From the IMG/VR virus record IMGVR_UViG_3300035670_000154, positions 1 through 64,000 of that record: a stretch of DNA of 64,000 nt; one strand, 5' to 3'. Positions 33,756 to 44,044 of the stretch are shown here, piece by piece; within the stretch, counting starts at the first letter, position 1; every line of letters starts with the position of its first letter. Source of the DNA: a virus. The translations under genes and the position numbers were made by a program. The notes beneath the pieces were generated by a model. That model was not told the DNA's origin and did not search any database. It saw only the letters and a program-made list of their open reading frames with translations.

Positions 33756-34117
33756 TGACTGCTGATTTTAAATTGACAGAAAATGGTGATTTAGATTTAA
33801 CAAATGGCAGAATGTCTTTATCAAAAGACACCGATGCGGTTGCACAAAGGGTAATAAATAAGATTTATTTGGCTACTGGCGATTGGGATTTTGATTTGGT
33901 TTTTGGCACAAACTGGGACTTGGTGTTTGGCGCAAAAGGCAATACAAACATAAAAAACGCAGATAACATTATTAAGTTGGCAATAAGAGAGACAGAAGGT
34001 GTTGCTGAAATTTTAACATACAAATCCACTTTAAACAACAAAACAGGTGAGTTCTTAATAGAGTGTTCTATTAAAGATGTTTATGGAAAAACAATAAATC
34101 TAATAACAAAAAAATGA
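33755..34117 (+). CDS. baseplate wedge protein (gpW/gp25-like)
   Basis: 120 aa. VAQRVINKIYLATGDWDFD and a C-terminal EFLIECSIKDVYG fit the gp25/W-type baseplate proteins that initiate the sheath. One-base overlap at its start and ATGA at its end. Confidence 0.75.
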   Translation: MTADFKLTENGDLDLTNGRMSLSKDTDAVAQRVINKIYLATGDWDFDLVFGTNWDLVFGAKGNTNIKNADNIIKLAIRETEGVAEILTYKSTLNNKTGEFLIECSIKDVYGKTINLITKK

Positions 34118-35547
34118 CGCTTATAAAAGCAGATAAAAATGGTGTTTCAGTACAGATTTTATCAGAGCACTTAACAGAGCTTTTTGATACATTTTCTGAA
34201 AAATCTGGCATACCTATTGATAGAAAAGCAGATGACTTAACTGGTCAGGCTTTTACCATTTTATCAGAAATGGCGACAGATATTGCAAGTAAGGTTCAAT
34301 ATGTATCAAGTCAGTTTTCAATTGATAGCTCTGAAGATGTTTTTCTTGACTATGCAGTTAGGTATGGTTTAATTGAAAGGCAGGAGGCAACACCAACAAC
34401 GGTTTATGGTATATGTTACGATAACGAAGGTGTTGTTGTAGGCTCAGGCTTTGAGGCTAGAGATTTGTCTGGAAATAGTTTTTTGTCTATACAGGATACT
34501 ACAATAACAAAAAACTATTGTGCTGATATAACGTTTTCATTTTCTGTTCAAGATAATACAACATATTCTATTGTATTGTCTGGCTCTGCAATATCAACAA
34601 CAACAGGTGTATCAGCTACTGTTGATCAAATAATTGATGCTTTAATTCCGCAAATAGATTCTGAAAAATACATAGTAGAAAAAAAAGAAGCAACATTAAG
34701 AGTTTTTTCAAAAAATGGATATTCCCCATTTTCGGTAAGCACAAGCACCAATATTTCAATAGATGAAATTGGCACGCCAGTATATTTTGTTTGTTCTGTT
34801 GATGGTTCTATAGCCTGCCCAGCTAATACTCTCACCATAATGGACTCGGAAGGTGTTAATAGAATAAACAACCTTGCAGATGGATTTGTTGGTAACGACA
34901 TTGAAAAAGATGAAGAGCTTAGGGATCGTTTTTACAGGTCTGGTGGAGAGCAAGGCTACGCAACACTAACGGCAATAAAATCAAGACTTGAAAACAACGT
35001 TGATGGCGTTTCAAATGTAACTGTATATCACAACCCATATTCAATAATCGACGCATTTGGTATGCCAAGGCATTCTGTTGAAGCTATTGTTGATGGCGGT
35101 GAAGATCAAGCTATTGCAAATGAGATTTTATTAAACTCGGTTGCGGCTGGCATCGAGACCTATGGAAATGTTGTTGTTGGCGTTAATGATGGCAATGGAA
35201 GCATTCAAGAATGTCGTTTTTCTAGGATCACATTCAAATATATCTGGGTTAAGGTTGATATTCTAGCACTAAATGGCGAAGAATCTTTGGTTTTAGATGC
35301 AATACCAGCAATAAAGAACGCAATCTTGTCTTATGGTAATAAAATGGGCGTTGGTGAAAATGTTATTCCACAAAGATTTTATGGCTCTATTTATGGAGCA
35401 ACAGCGGGGATAAGAGAGCTTGATGTTTCTGTTGCTGAAACAAATCTTCCTACAGACACCCCATCTTATGCTGATTATGATATACCAATATCAAGAAATC
35501 AAAAAGCATCTTTTGATTTAGTAAGAATTATTGTAAACGGAATATAG
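34114..35547 (+). CDS. baseplate J-like protein
   Basis: 477 aa. Typical J features: EDVFLDYAVRYGL near residue 75, GEQGYATLTAIKSRLENNVD in the middle, and the C-terminal ENVIPQRFYGSIYGATAGIR. Main wedge component of the baseplate. Confidence 0.88.
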   Translation: MTLIKADKNGVSVQILSEHLTELFDTFSEKSGIPIDRKADDLTGQAFTILSEMATDIASKVQYVSSQFSIDSSEDVFLDYAVRYGLIERQEATPTTVYGICYDNEGVVVGSGFEARDLSGNSFLSIQDTTITKNYCADITFSFSVQDNTTYSIVLSGSAISTTTGVSATVDQIIDALIPQIDSEKYIVEKKEATLRVFSKNGYSPFSVSTSTNISIDEIGTPVYFVCSVDGSIACPANTLTIMDSEGVNRINNLADGFVGNDIEKDEELRDRFYRSGGEQGYATLTAIKSRLENNVDGVSNVTVYHNPYSIIDAFGMPRHSVEAIVDGGEDQAIANEILLNSVAAGIETYGNVVVGVNDGNGSIQECRFSRITFKYIWVKVDILALNGEESLVLDAIPAIKNAILSYGNKMGVGENVIPQRFYGSIYGATAGIRELDVSVAETNLPTDTPSYADYDIPISRNQKASFDLVRIIVNGI

Positions 35548-36288
35548 ATGGCAGACCTATACGAAAAATACTTATCAAGGCTTGCTGGAAGGTTTGTTGG
35601 AAAACCAAACATAGAGGCTTTTTTAAGAACAGCAATTAAGCCTTATCAAGAACTTAGTGATGCCTGTGATTTTATTTTAACAATGGCTAACTTAGATGAT
35701 GCTGTTGGATATTGGCTTGATATACATGGAAGCAGGGTTGCTGAAAAAAGAGATGGTAGAGATGATGACGAATATAGAGATGCTATAAAATTTAAGATAG
35801 CATTAAAATCGCCAAAGGCAACAATATCCGCAATTTTTAAGGCATTAAATTTTTTTGCACCAAAAATAAGATACGGTGTTTATATACCTCATTACCCAGC
35901 AGGATTTTCGCTACTAACAGACTCACCTTTAATAAGACGAGTTGCTTTAGAAGGAATAAAAAAAATAACAGCGGCTGGCGTTGGTTTAGATGTTTATTAC
36001 ACAAAAGGAATGCCTATTAGTTTTTTAGGCGGTCTTTCTGATCAAACTTTTCTTGGTCAGCAAAACAATAGACTTGTTTATGCAAAACATAACAATAATC
36101 TTGTAAAAATAAAACTACAAACACTTTATTACTCAAAAGGCGGGGCACATCTTGGTGGATTAATTGGTTCTTATTTAGGAACACAATCTGGTAATTTTAT
36201 TAAAACACAAAGTGGAAAAAGAATTATGTTGCGATCAAATATGAAATCTGTTGGTGGTTTTAGATTATCTGGAGTTTATACGGTATGA
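35548..36288 (+). CDS. tail protein, DUF2612-like (gpI-like)
   Basis: 246 aa after J. DAVGYWLDIHGSRVAEKRDG and DEYRDAIKFKIALKSPKATI are typical of DUF2612 proteins, which close the wedge and attach fibres. The C-terminal part has small Gly-rich repeats. Confidence 0.8.
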   Translation: MADLYEKYLSRLAGRFVGKPNIEAFLRTAIKPYQELSDACDFILTMANLDDAVGYWLDIHGSRVAEKRDGRDDDEYRDAIKFKIALKSPKATISAIFKALNFFAPKIRYGVYIPHYPAGFSLLTDSPLIRRVALEGIKKITAAGVGLDVYYTKGMPISFLGGLSDQTFLGQQNNRLVYAKHNNNLVKIKLQTLYYSKGGAHLGGLIGSYLGTQSGNFIKTQSGKRIMLRSNMKSVGGFRLSGVYTV

Positions 36289-36794
36289 CGGTAAAAAAAA
36301 CAAGGCTTGGTGTTTACGCAAAAGAACCTGTAACAAAAAATGTTTTGGATGGAGTTCCTATGCAAAACAGGATGCCATTTTCACAAACATCGGCTTTTTT
36401 TGCTGGTAAAAAACCACCAATAAATACCACTACAGAAAAAACATTAGCCGACACTGTTGCAGCACAAGAATGGAATGAGCTTGCGTATTTAACAACAAAA
36501 CAGATTGACTTGTCTGGTATAAGCGATGGTGAAGGTGATAATTTAATCACATATAAAAATTGCTTTATTAAGATAAGTGCTATTGATCTTGGTGATCAAA
36601 CAAAATTTTTTGAAGCAAGAGGATGGGTTGGTGAATTAAATATTGTACCACAACTAACTGTAATTGCGTCAAATGGGTTGTCGTTAGGAACGATAACAGC
36701 AAATGGAGCAATTCCTATAGTTGGAGGTAGTAGTGTTGCTAATGTAAGAGTGTTATGCGAATTAACACCAATAGATTTTAGAAGTGGGGAATAA
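36285..36794 (+). CDS. putative baseplate/fibre-associated protein
   Basis: 169 aa, beta-rich C-terminal half, unknown family. Lies between DUF2612 and the fibre genes with ATGA overlap, so it probably links fibres to the baseplate. Confidence 0.5.
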   Translation: MTVKKTRLGVYAKEPVTKNVLDGVPMQNRMPFSQTSAFFAGKKPPINTTTEKTLADTVAAQEWNELAYLTTKQIDLSGISDGEGDNLITYKNCFIKISAIDLGDQTKFFEARGWVGELNIVPQLTVIASNGLSLGTITANGAIPIVGGSSVANVRVLCELTPIDFRSGE

Positions 36795-36796
36795 GA

Positions 36797-37981
36797 ATGG
36801 CAGATTTTACACCAGTTGAAATAGAGCAGCTACGTTTACTGCTTCAAAAACAAAACGAATTGTTATCTATTGCCGATGATGCTGCAGCTCTTGATGTTGT
36901 TGCTGGTGCTGGACAAGAAACTATAAATAAGCTAACTCCAGAAACCGCAGCAGGATTAAATCAAGAAGACGTAACAGTCATTGATAAGTTTGATTCTTCA
37001 GCAACAAAATCACTTACAATATCAAATCTAGTTTCTTTTGTTAGCGGTCAGATTGGTGGAGGCGGGACTGAGTTTAATAAACAAGGTCATTTTAAATGGG
37101 TAGCTGGTGGTGGAGATGGTGGCACAGGGTATAAACTAAAAGATATAGTTTATCATAACGGCAATACTTATATATCAACTGCTGATAACAACACTACAGA
37201 GCCTGGGGCTGCTCTAGCAAGTTGGGAAGTTTATTATGGCAGTGATACGCACAACCCAACAAGAAGCGATTACAAACAAGGCGCTCGCGTTCAAGATGGT
37301 TTTGGTGGTGGTTGGCACGAAGCTGTTCAGGATGTGCCTGTCAATACTTTAATAACAAACCCGCTTTTCTGGCTGCCATCTAGTAATTTTAAAATTTTCA
37401 ATTCGGACGATGTGCTAACAACTTCTCGCGCTTTAACGGTAAACGATATTAATAAGCATCTTGTTCTTAGTGGAACATCAAATCAAACTTTTTCTTTGCC
37501 CCTGGCAGACTCAGTGCCATCTGGATCAATGATTTTTGTTAAAGGAAGAAAAGGTGTTATAGCAACATTTAATAGGCAAGGTTCTGATACTATCAACATA
37601 GATTCAGGAGCTGGCTTCACTTCATGCTCTTGCCTTGCACCCGAATCAATCATATTAGTATCAAATGGCAATCAAGATTGGCGCTTGACAAAAATAAATC
37701 CATTTTATAACGCAACAGCATTTACAGCACCTGACCGAGCTGCAAATACAAACTACACAAATAGTTCACCATTTCCTATTAGAGTAATAATTAATGTTAG
37801 TATGGGTGGGGCTGGGTCTTCCATAGTTTTAAGTGGGGCTTCGTCACACGCAAAACCATTCATTATATTAAATAGTAACTTTTCAATTGAATCGTGGTTT
37901 TATCCTGGGGAGGTTTATCAACTCAGTACCACTGGAACGGTTACAATAGTTAGCTGGTTTGAATATGCTGTTATTATTTAA
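36797..37981 (+). CDS. tail fibre-type protein with carbohydrate-binding-like module
   Basis: 394 aa. After a helical start, residues about 98-150 resemble a ChtBD3/CBM5-12 module (KLKDIVYHNGNTYIS and ASWEVYYG with spaced Trp and Tyr). The rest is beta-rich with Ser/Thr/Gly. Likely contacts surface sugars. Confidence 0.65.
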   Translation: MADFTPVEIEQLRLLLQKQNELLSIADDAAALDVVAGAGQETINKLTPETAAGLNQEDVTVIDKFDSSATKSLTISNLVSFVSGQIGGGGTEFNKQGHFKWVAGGGDGGTGYKLKDIVYHNGNTYISTADNNTTEPGAALASWEVYYGSDTHNPTRSDYKQGARVQDGFGGGWHEAVQDVPVNTLITNPLFWLPSSNFKIFNSDDVLTTSRALTVNDINKHLVLSGTSNQTFSLPLADSVPSGSMIFVKGRKGVIATFNRQGSDTINIDSGAGFTSCSCLAPESIILVSNGNQDWRLTKINPFYNATAFTAPDRAANTNYTNSSPFPIRVIINVSMGGAGSSIVLSGASSHAKPFIILNSNFSIESWFYPGEVYQLSTTGTVTIVSWFEYAVII

Positions 37982-37993
37982 TAAAGGACAAAA

Positions 37994-38833
37994 ATGTTTT
38001 ATTGTATAAATAAAAACACAAAACAAATTTACGCATTCGACACAGAGCTCGAGCGAGATAATAAAGTTAAGTCTGATCCTGATTTTGTTGTTTGCGATGC
38101 GAGACCAAGCTTATTCCACGAATGGTCAGGTAGTGCATGGGTTTATGATGCGAATTTAGAGATGTTAAGCACAAAGAGTGCTTCCGTTGATGTTCTAAAA
38201 CAGCTTGATGCGATTTATCGCAAAAAAAAGGATGGCGCTTTTCCTGTTGATATGACGGCGATTATAAACAGTCTAAATATACCGAATAATACCAATATTT
38301 TATTCCCAACAAGCCAGCCTTCTTTTAACATAACCAACACTCCAAAACCAGCCACTTGTCAAAATCAAAAAATCGTTGGTTATTCAACAAGTAAAATAAA
38401 ATACCCAACCCATGACCGTTGTGTGTTGTGGGTTCAAGATAGTCGAGATATCCAAAGCCTAGTTTCACTTGGGCATGTTTTAGCCGCCGATTGGGTTTCA
38501 AAAAATAGCAACTTGTCCATTTCTGATTATGTTCATTATCAGCAAATCGGCATTGCTGGTGTTCAGTACCGAGAAAATGAGATTAGAACGTTACAGCCCG
38601 ATGGATATCCGATTGTTTTGGATAAACACTCGTTAAAAATGTGGATTCTTATTTTTGAAAAAATAAATGAAAAAAAAGAACAATTGCATGGGCGATATTT
38701 GTTATTAAAGACTCAAATTCAAAACTGCACAACGATGTCTTCGCTTGAGTCTGTTGTTAAAAATATGAGCACTGGCTGGGTGGATGTTTTTAGTGACACA
38801 GAAACCCCCGCTGGCATGACGGTTATTAGATAA
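37994..38833 (+). CDS. putative tail fibre accessory protein
   Basis: 279 aa of unknown family. The C-terminal LKTQIQNCTTMSSLESVVKN is loosely similar to SKAKTLAELESITWSF of the 42952-43935 protein, so both may be fibre chaperones or related tip proteins. Codons here are less AT-biased than in the tail core, which suggests mosaic exchange. Confidence 0.5.
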   Translation: MFYCINKNTKQIYAFDTELERDNKVKSDPDFVVCDARPSLFHEWSGSAWVYDANLEMLSTKSASVDVLKQLDAIYRKKKDGAFPVDMTAIINSLNIPNNTNILFPTSQPSFNITNTPKPATCQNQKIVGYSTSKIKYPTHDRCVLWVQDSRDIQSLVSLGHVLAADWVSKNSNLSISDYVHYQQIGIAGVQYRENEIRTLQPDGYPIVLDKHSLKMWILIFEKINEKKEQLHGRYLLLKTQIQNCTTMSSLESVVKNMSTGWVDVFSDTETPAGMTVIR

Positions 38834-38848
38834 AAAAGAGGTACGACA

Positions 38849-39553
38849 ATGTCAAAAATTACTTTGCCAAGAGCCACGTGGCTTTGCGTAAATCCTGGGG
38901 CTGCTTATGCGTCAGGTGTTGAAATAACGATCAATGTAGGAAAAACAACTGCAAACTTACGCTACGAATTTAAAGATAGCGATACGACTGCCCCCACATC
39001 TATTAATGACATTTCAGAGCCAGTTCAATCACTTTCAGTTAAAGCCGTTGATGGAAAAGGCTTTTTATGGCTAATTTCTCAAAGCGTTGATGTTGATGTT
39101 CAGATTGAGACAATAACCCCTGCAACGTCTGTTGTGTCAGTTCCGTCTAATTTGGCAAAAGAAACGAAACAAGATGATCAAATTACAGAGCTGCAATTAT
39201 CTAACGAACTAGCTTATCGAGAGGCTACTAAAACGTATACGACACTTAAAACTTGGGCGCAGTACAAGGTAGTTGATATTACAGGCTGGTCTGTTGGTGT
39301 TGTTGTTGGTGATTTTGTTTATAAAGAAATCGACAAAATAACAAACTCGCTTCAATGGATAAAATCAGACGGAGTAACGACGATATCCGCACCTCCAAAC
39401 GAGGATGTGAATGTTGATCAGCTAACTGGTGATCGCGAGATTAGCGTAGTTTATTCATCGGTGTTTGGAGCCGTTTCAAAAACCCGAACTCCGACTATTA
39501 AAAATGGAATTTACAATTTTGGAACTGTTGAAACAGAAGGTGAATGGGTATGA
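38849..39553 (+). CDS. putative tail fibre-region protein
   Basis: 234 aa, beta-rich N-terminal part, then a helical linker and ENV/Val-rich strands. Unknown family. Lies in the fibre cluster and ends overlapping the large fibre gene by ATGA. Confidence 0.5.
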   Translation: MSKITLPRATWLCVNPGAAYASGVEITINVGKTTANLRYEFKDSDTTAPTSINDISEPVQSLSVKAVDGKGFLWLISQSVDVDVQIETITPATSVVSVPSNLAKETKQDDQITELQLSNELAYREATKTYTTLKTWAQYKVVDITGWSVGVVVGDFVYKEIDKITNSLQWIKSDGVTTISAPPNEDVNVDQLTGDREISVVYSSVFGAVSKTRTPTIKNGIYNFGTVETEGEWV

Positions 39554-42500
39554 CAATAGATAAAGAAGCTAGGTCTAAAGCCGATGATGCATTAGTTGTT
39601 GCAAACAAAGCAAAAAAAGGTATTAAAGATAGGCAAGTAAAAAACATTTCAGTGGCATCTCAATCTGCTATGCTTGCTTTAACAGATGTTTCGCCAGGGC
39701 AGATCGTTATAAGAGAAGATGACGGCTATTACAATTATCTATTAAAATCACTTCCGGCGTCAAATTTATCAAATTGGCAGCCGATGGGGAAAGACGCTCC
39801 ACCAATTGGCGAAACCGTTGAAGATATTATCACAACAAATGAAGTTATAACATCTAAGGCAGACGGATTGTATGCTTTTACAGGAACACCAAACGGTGGG
39901 TTTCCTGCGGGCGTTACGCAAGGCGATATTGCACAAAAAACAGGAAGCGTATGGACTGTTGTTTATACATTTATTAATGCTCCTGCAAGCATTTATGCAA
40001 AAAGTGATGGGCAAACATACGACAAAAAAGTTAATAGTAGCAATGTAAATAATTGGGTTGCAAAACCAAAGCCAGCATATTATGAAATTGGTTCTAATAA
40101 AGAATTTCCTATAATTAACAATTCCTTTGCACAGTTTATAACGGACGTAGTATCTGTTGGCGTAGGTCAGCTGTATGATTCTGAATTTAATCAGCGTGTT
40201 ATATTTCCTGCAAACGCACAAAACTTTTTACTAAAAGGGGAGGGGTACGTAACTCGTAATAACAATATAGTTAATAATATTGAAATATTAGGGCATAGAT
40301 TTACACTTCAAAAATGCCAACCAACTTGTGATGTTTCGTTGGCAAATGTTTCAAAAACTGTTACGACAACATTAAATTCCAAAACGATTGTAATAACTGG
40401 GGCTGGGCAAACAACATCAGGGCTTGTGAAATATCAAAAAATCACAGGTACAGGAATACCAGCAATGTCTTATATTGACACAATTATTGACTCCACTACT
40501 TTTACAATTAGCCAAAATGCTACTGCTAACGGCACAAACATAACAACAACTATTCAACCAAAAGCACCCGTTGTTATTGATTCAAGTGGTACAATTACCG
40601 AAGCTGGACAACCAAATATAAAAAGAGGTAAGCATTGTTTTGACGATATTAGTTTTTCAACGCCAGGTGCTTCTGCTCTTGACATTTTTGATATTGGGCA
40701 TTTTGCAGATTTTAGAAATTGTAATTTTGCTAACAAAGAAATCAATTTATATACAACATCAACAACACCGGTGTATATAACTTTTACAAATTGTCAAGCA
40801 GGTGTTATTAATATATATTCTCCGTTTATTGTTGTTACAAAAGCATATTCGCCGTCTGTTGTTTTTCAAACTATAATTAGCCAAACTGGAATTGTTGATT
40901 TTGATAAAGCAACGCCAGTGGCATATAGCCTACTAAGACAATATTCTTTGGGACAAACAGTAAGAGTTCCGCTTGGTGCAATGATAATCAACGATGATGT
41001 TGGTGGCACTTTACAAACACTAAAATGCACAACTGCTTATACAATTCCTGTGACAATAAATACTGGAACGCCAATTGATTTAACAAAATATCAAACAGGT
41101 GGTGGTGGTGGCTCATTAACAATTACATATCAAGCAAATAGTACCACATTTCCTGCTAACCCACGAACAGGCGATAAAGTGTATGTTACAAGCGACGGAA
41201 CAAGTGCTGGCATTATTGAAGAGCAGTGGGAATACAATGGCACGGATTGGATTTTAATTGAAGGTGTTTATCCCGTGTCAGGTGCAGTCGTTGACAATAC
41301 AATTGGAGACAGTGCGTTGATAACAACGCCCGGAAGATACATTGTGCCTGCAACTGGTTTATTAAATGAATTTGTTGGTCAAGCTAATAAATATGCTGAT
41401 TATGACGGTTCAATTTTTAGCTTTATTGCACCAACAAATAATGATACAGTTCAAATCAACTCTGGGCAAAATGTTGGTACAGTTTGGAAATTTACAACCG
41501 CTGGTGGGTGGGCAAAAGTAACATCAACGGCAACAACTGTGTTGGGTGCTTTAAAAACACCTCTTTTTGGAAATTTGATTGCAAATTATGCGGAGGATAA
41601 CAAAGGTCTTACCCATGCACTTGATGTTGCAATACAAAATAAAGTTATTCAGCAATTAAAAAACGGAACTATTTTTGATTTAACGCCTGGTGGTGTGCAA
41701 GGTCAGGCAATGGGAATTAGTGTAAATTGGTTTGGTCGCACAATATACAAGTTTGCAGATAATACCAATGCTTTTCCAAATGCAAATTACAACGCTTTAA
41801 TTGTTAATGTACCAGCTGGGGTAAGGTCTGTTTTTTTACAAGTTAACAACGATGTTAATGGTGGTCATCTTTGTGTGCGTGCTGATTATCTTGACGCAAA
41901 TAACGCACAAGAAGAACACTTAGGTTATTTTGTTCAACAAAAAGACAAACAGCAATTTGTAAGACCGTTTGCCAATAATTTTAGAAATAATGCAGGATTT
42001 CATACTTGGTTAATGATACCTGTGCATAAAGCAGGGAAGTTGGCGATTAGTTTGGCAACCGTGCTTTCACAAGCTGATTTATGGGTAGGAGCAATTGCAT
42101 TTTCAGACAATGCTCATAATTTTATGTACGAGCCTGCATTAAGCTACCACTGGGTCGTTAATAAGCAAAATGATTTAACTACAAGTGCACAATTTGGGGG
42201 AAATAACAATATTATTTGGTATAATGCTAACCCTTGGACAGACGGGGCTAATATTGTCAGAGCTACATTGCAATTCCCAATAGCACAAAGAGCTTGGGCA
42301 AGAGTTCGCGTTGTAAAACCTTCTGACGGTCAAGACATTATTTTACATTACACTTCTTGGGATAAGTCTTCTGCTTTACCCGAAGTTTGGCGTATAAGAA
42401 AAAGAGACGGAACTTATGTAACTGTTGCGAGCGGTAGTCAAGCATCTCCTAACTTTGATGTGCAATCAAGTTTATGGACTCATCAACTTGCGAGTGTGTC

Positions 42501-42945
42501 TGCATCAATTTCAACATACATTCAAAGTTATCATTTAAAAATACCTTTTGCAATTTGGAAAGATTGCATTCAGGTACCAACAATTGACTCACCAAAGCTT
42601 GACTTTCTCAATCAAGGAGCAAATTTGACAATTACAAATGCACAAGCAAATGCAAACCAATGTTTTCACATTTCATTTACAGCCACAGGAAGAGCGGTAA
42701 CTATTCAAGCCCCAACAAATGCAACAAGGTTTTATACAGTATATAACAGAGGTGCGAATGCTTTTACTTTTGCTGGAATAAATATACCCGCAAACAGTTT
42801 TGTGAATTTGTTATATAACTCAACCACTGCAACATGGAGTGTGCCAACCCAGCAAGAATGTTTCCTTGATTTTGAGTTTTGGTCTTATGCGGTTGGGGAT
42901 AGGTATTTTTTACACATAGCAACATCATCATCATCAATTTTTTAA
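39550..42945 (+). CDS. large tail fibre / tailspike protein
   Basis: 1131 aa from the ATG at 39550 (behind GGTGA, overlapping the upstream stop); ATG 39544 is also in frame. Long beta-rich, Thr/Asn/Gly-rich protein with a segment resembling DUF2793-type fibre parts (about residues 590-660) and a C-terminal beta domain. Middle regions with CFDDISFS and ADFRNCNFANKEI suggest a beta-helix. The host-range determinant by position and size. Confidence 0.75.
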   Translation: MTIDKEARSKADDALVVANKAKKGIKDRQVKNISVASQSAMLALTDVSPGQIVIREDDGYYNYLLKSLPASNLSNWQPMGKDAPPIGETVEDIITTNEVITSKADGLYAFTGTPNGGFPAGVTQGDIAQKTGSVWTVVYTFINAPASIYAKSDGQTYDKKVNSSNVNNWVAKPKPAYYEIGSNKEFPIINNSFAQFITDVVSVGVGQLYDSEFNQRVIFPANAQNFLLKGEGYVTRNNNIVNNIEILGHRFTLQKCQPTCDVSLANVSKTVTTTLNSKTIVITGAGQTTSGLVKYQKITGTGIPAMSYIDTIIDSTTFTISQNATANGTNITTTIQPKAPVVIDSSGTITEAGQPNIKRGKHCFDDISFSTPGASALDIFDIGHFADFRNCNFANKEINLYTTSTTPVYITFTNCQAGVINIYSPFIVVTKAYSPSVVFQTIISQTGIVDFDKATPVAYSLLRQYSLGQTVRVPLGAMIINDDVGGTLQTLKCTTAYTIPVTINTGTPIDLTKYQTGGGGGSLTITYQANSTTFPANPRTGDKVYVTSDGTSAGIIEEQWEYNGTDWILIEGVYPVSGAVVDNTIGDSALITTPGRYIVPATGLLNEFVGQANKYADYDGSIFSFIAPTNNDTVQINSGQNVGTVWKFTTAGGWAKVTSTATTVLGALKTPLFGNLIANYAEDNKGLTHALDVAIQNKVIQQLKNGTIFDLTPGGVQGQAMGISVNWFGRTIYKFADNTNAFPNANYNALIVNVPAGVRSVFLQVNNDVNGGHLCVRADYLDANNAQEEHLGYFVQQKDKQQFVRPFANNFRNNAGFHTWLMIPVHKAGKLAISLATVLSQADLWVGAIAFSDNAHNFMYEPALSYHWVVNKQNDLTTSAQFGGNNNIIWYNANPWTDGANIVRATLQFPIAQRAWARVRVVKPSDGQDIILHYTSWDKSSALPEVWRIRKRDGTYVTVASGSQASPNFDVQSSLWTHQLASVSASISTYIQSYHLKIPFAIWKDCIQVPTIDSPKLDFLNQGANLTITNAQANANQCFHISFTATGRAVTIQAPTNATRFYTVYNRGANAFTFAGINIPANSFVNLLYNSTTATWSVPTQQECFLDFEFWSYAVGDRYFLHIATSSSSIF

Positions 42946-42951
42946 TGCTTT

Positions 42952-43935
42952 ATGAAAATATATTTTAAAAACAATTGGGAACTTATTTTTGCGTTTTCAA
43001 AGCCAAAGGAGTGCATTGAGGTTGATTATAATTATTCCCGCTACGGCTCACATACTGATGATTTTATGCCAGATAGTGGCAAAACAACAAATTTAATTTT
43101 GATAAATGGCAAATTGTGTGTTGTATTTGCAAATGAAGTTTTGGATAACACTACCAAAGAAATACTTTCGCAAGCGCTTCAAGAAAATGAATGTCAAGCA
43201 GTGCAATCAACAGAAATTCACTTGACTGAAAATTATTTGCCTGATTATGCAGAAGACATTACACAATTGCCAGAATATACTGACGGCAGAACTGCTGGAA
43301 TTTATAACAGAGATGGAAGGGTTTTTGAAATTATTGCAAATGCAGAAGTTTATGTAAACCTTGAATTTAATTATGATATTGCAAACGAAATTCAACAAAA
43401 GCGTGAGCAATTAAAAAAGGATTTTGAAAATAATAAAGTGTATGTTATTGAAAATGGTGTGACAATGACAATTGACAATAATTCCAAAGCTCCAAATGGA
43501 GAAACCAGCAAACAAATTTTTGATAAATTATTAGAAGAAGCGTTAAATGTTAAACCTGCTACAAATGATTTATCTGTAAAAATATATCAACAAAAACAAG
43601 GAGTAAGTATTTACAGACTTTCGGCAATTAACACGATTTTAAGACAAATAAACGAAGATTTGTTTCATATTGTTCAAAATGATGTTAAGTTTTCAATTCG
43701 TCAAGTCAATAAGTGTCGTTATGATGAGATTGACAATAAATTAAGTAAAGCGAAAACACTTGCAGAATTGGAAAGTATTACTTGGTCTTTTATTCCATTT
43801 CCAAAAATTAAAGTTGATGAAATGGCAGTTGCATTACTTGCAAACCCAGAAATTAGTGAAATTGTAAAAGACAAAATAAGAGAAAGGGAATTTCCTGTTG
43901 GAAGTGGGCATTTTAAATTAATTGAAAAATTGTGA
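42952..43935 (+). CDS. putative tail fibre assembly/accessory protein
   Basis: 327 aa. N-terminal beta part and charged helical C-terminus (INTILRQINEDLFHIVQNDV). Its end shares a loose motif with the 37994-38833 protein. Follows the large fibre gene, a common place for fibre chaperones. Family uncertain. Confidence 0.5.
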   Translation: MKIYFKNNWELIFAFSKPKECIEVDYNYSRYGSHTDDFMPDSGKTTNLILINGKLCVVFANEVLDNTTKEILSQALQENECQAVQSTEIHLTENYLPDYAEDITQLPEYTDGRTAGIYNRDGRVFEIIANAEVYVNLEFNYDIANEIQQKREQLKKDFENNKVYVIENGVTMTIDNNSKAPNGETSKQIFDKLLEEALNVKPATNDLSVKIYQQKQGVSIYRLSAINTILRQINEDLFHIVQNDVKFSIRQVNKCRYDEIDNKLSKAKTLAELESITWSFIPFPKIKVDEMAVALLANPEISEIVKDKIREREFPVGSGHFKLIEKL

Positions 43936-44033
43936 AAAACATTATTTTACAAGCAATTTTACTTGTTGCACCACCGTTAATAGAAGAACGTAGAGGGCAA
44001 GATGGTTTTATTCGTTTGTTTTATAGTTATTAA
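43932..44033 (+). CDS. possible 33-aa peptide
   Basis: GTG start overlapping the preceding stop (GTGA), with a hydrophobic start (IILQAILLVAPPL) and a basic end. No clear Shine-Dalgarno. Low-confidence small gene. Confidence 0.3.
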   Translation: MKNIILQAILLVAPPLIEERRGQDGFIRLFYSY

Positions 44034-44044
44034 ATAAGGAAAAT

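Noticed and set aside
39769-40221. 150-codon minus-strand ORF in the large fibre gene
   Set aside because: Cys/Ile/Asn-rich antisense shadow, no ribosome site and opposite to a long late operon.
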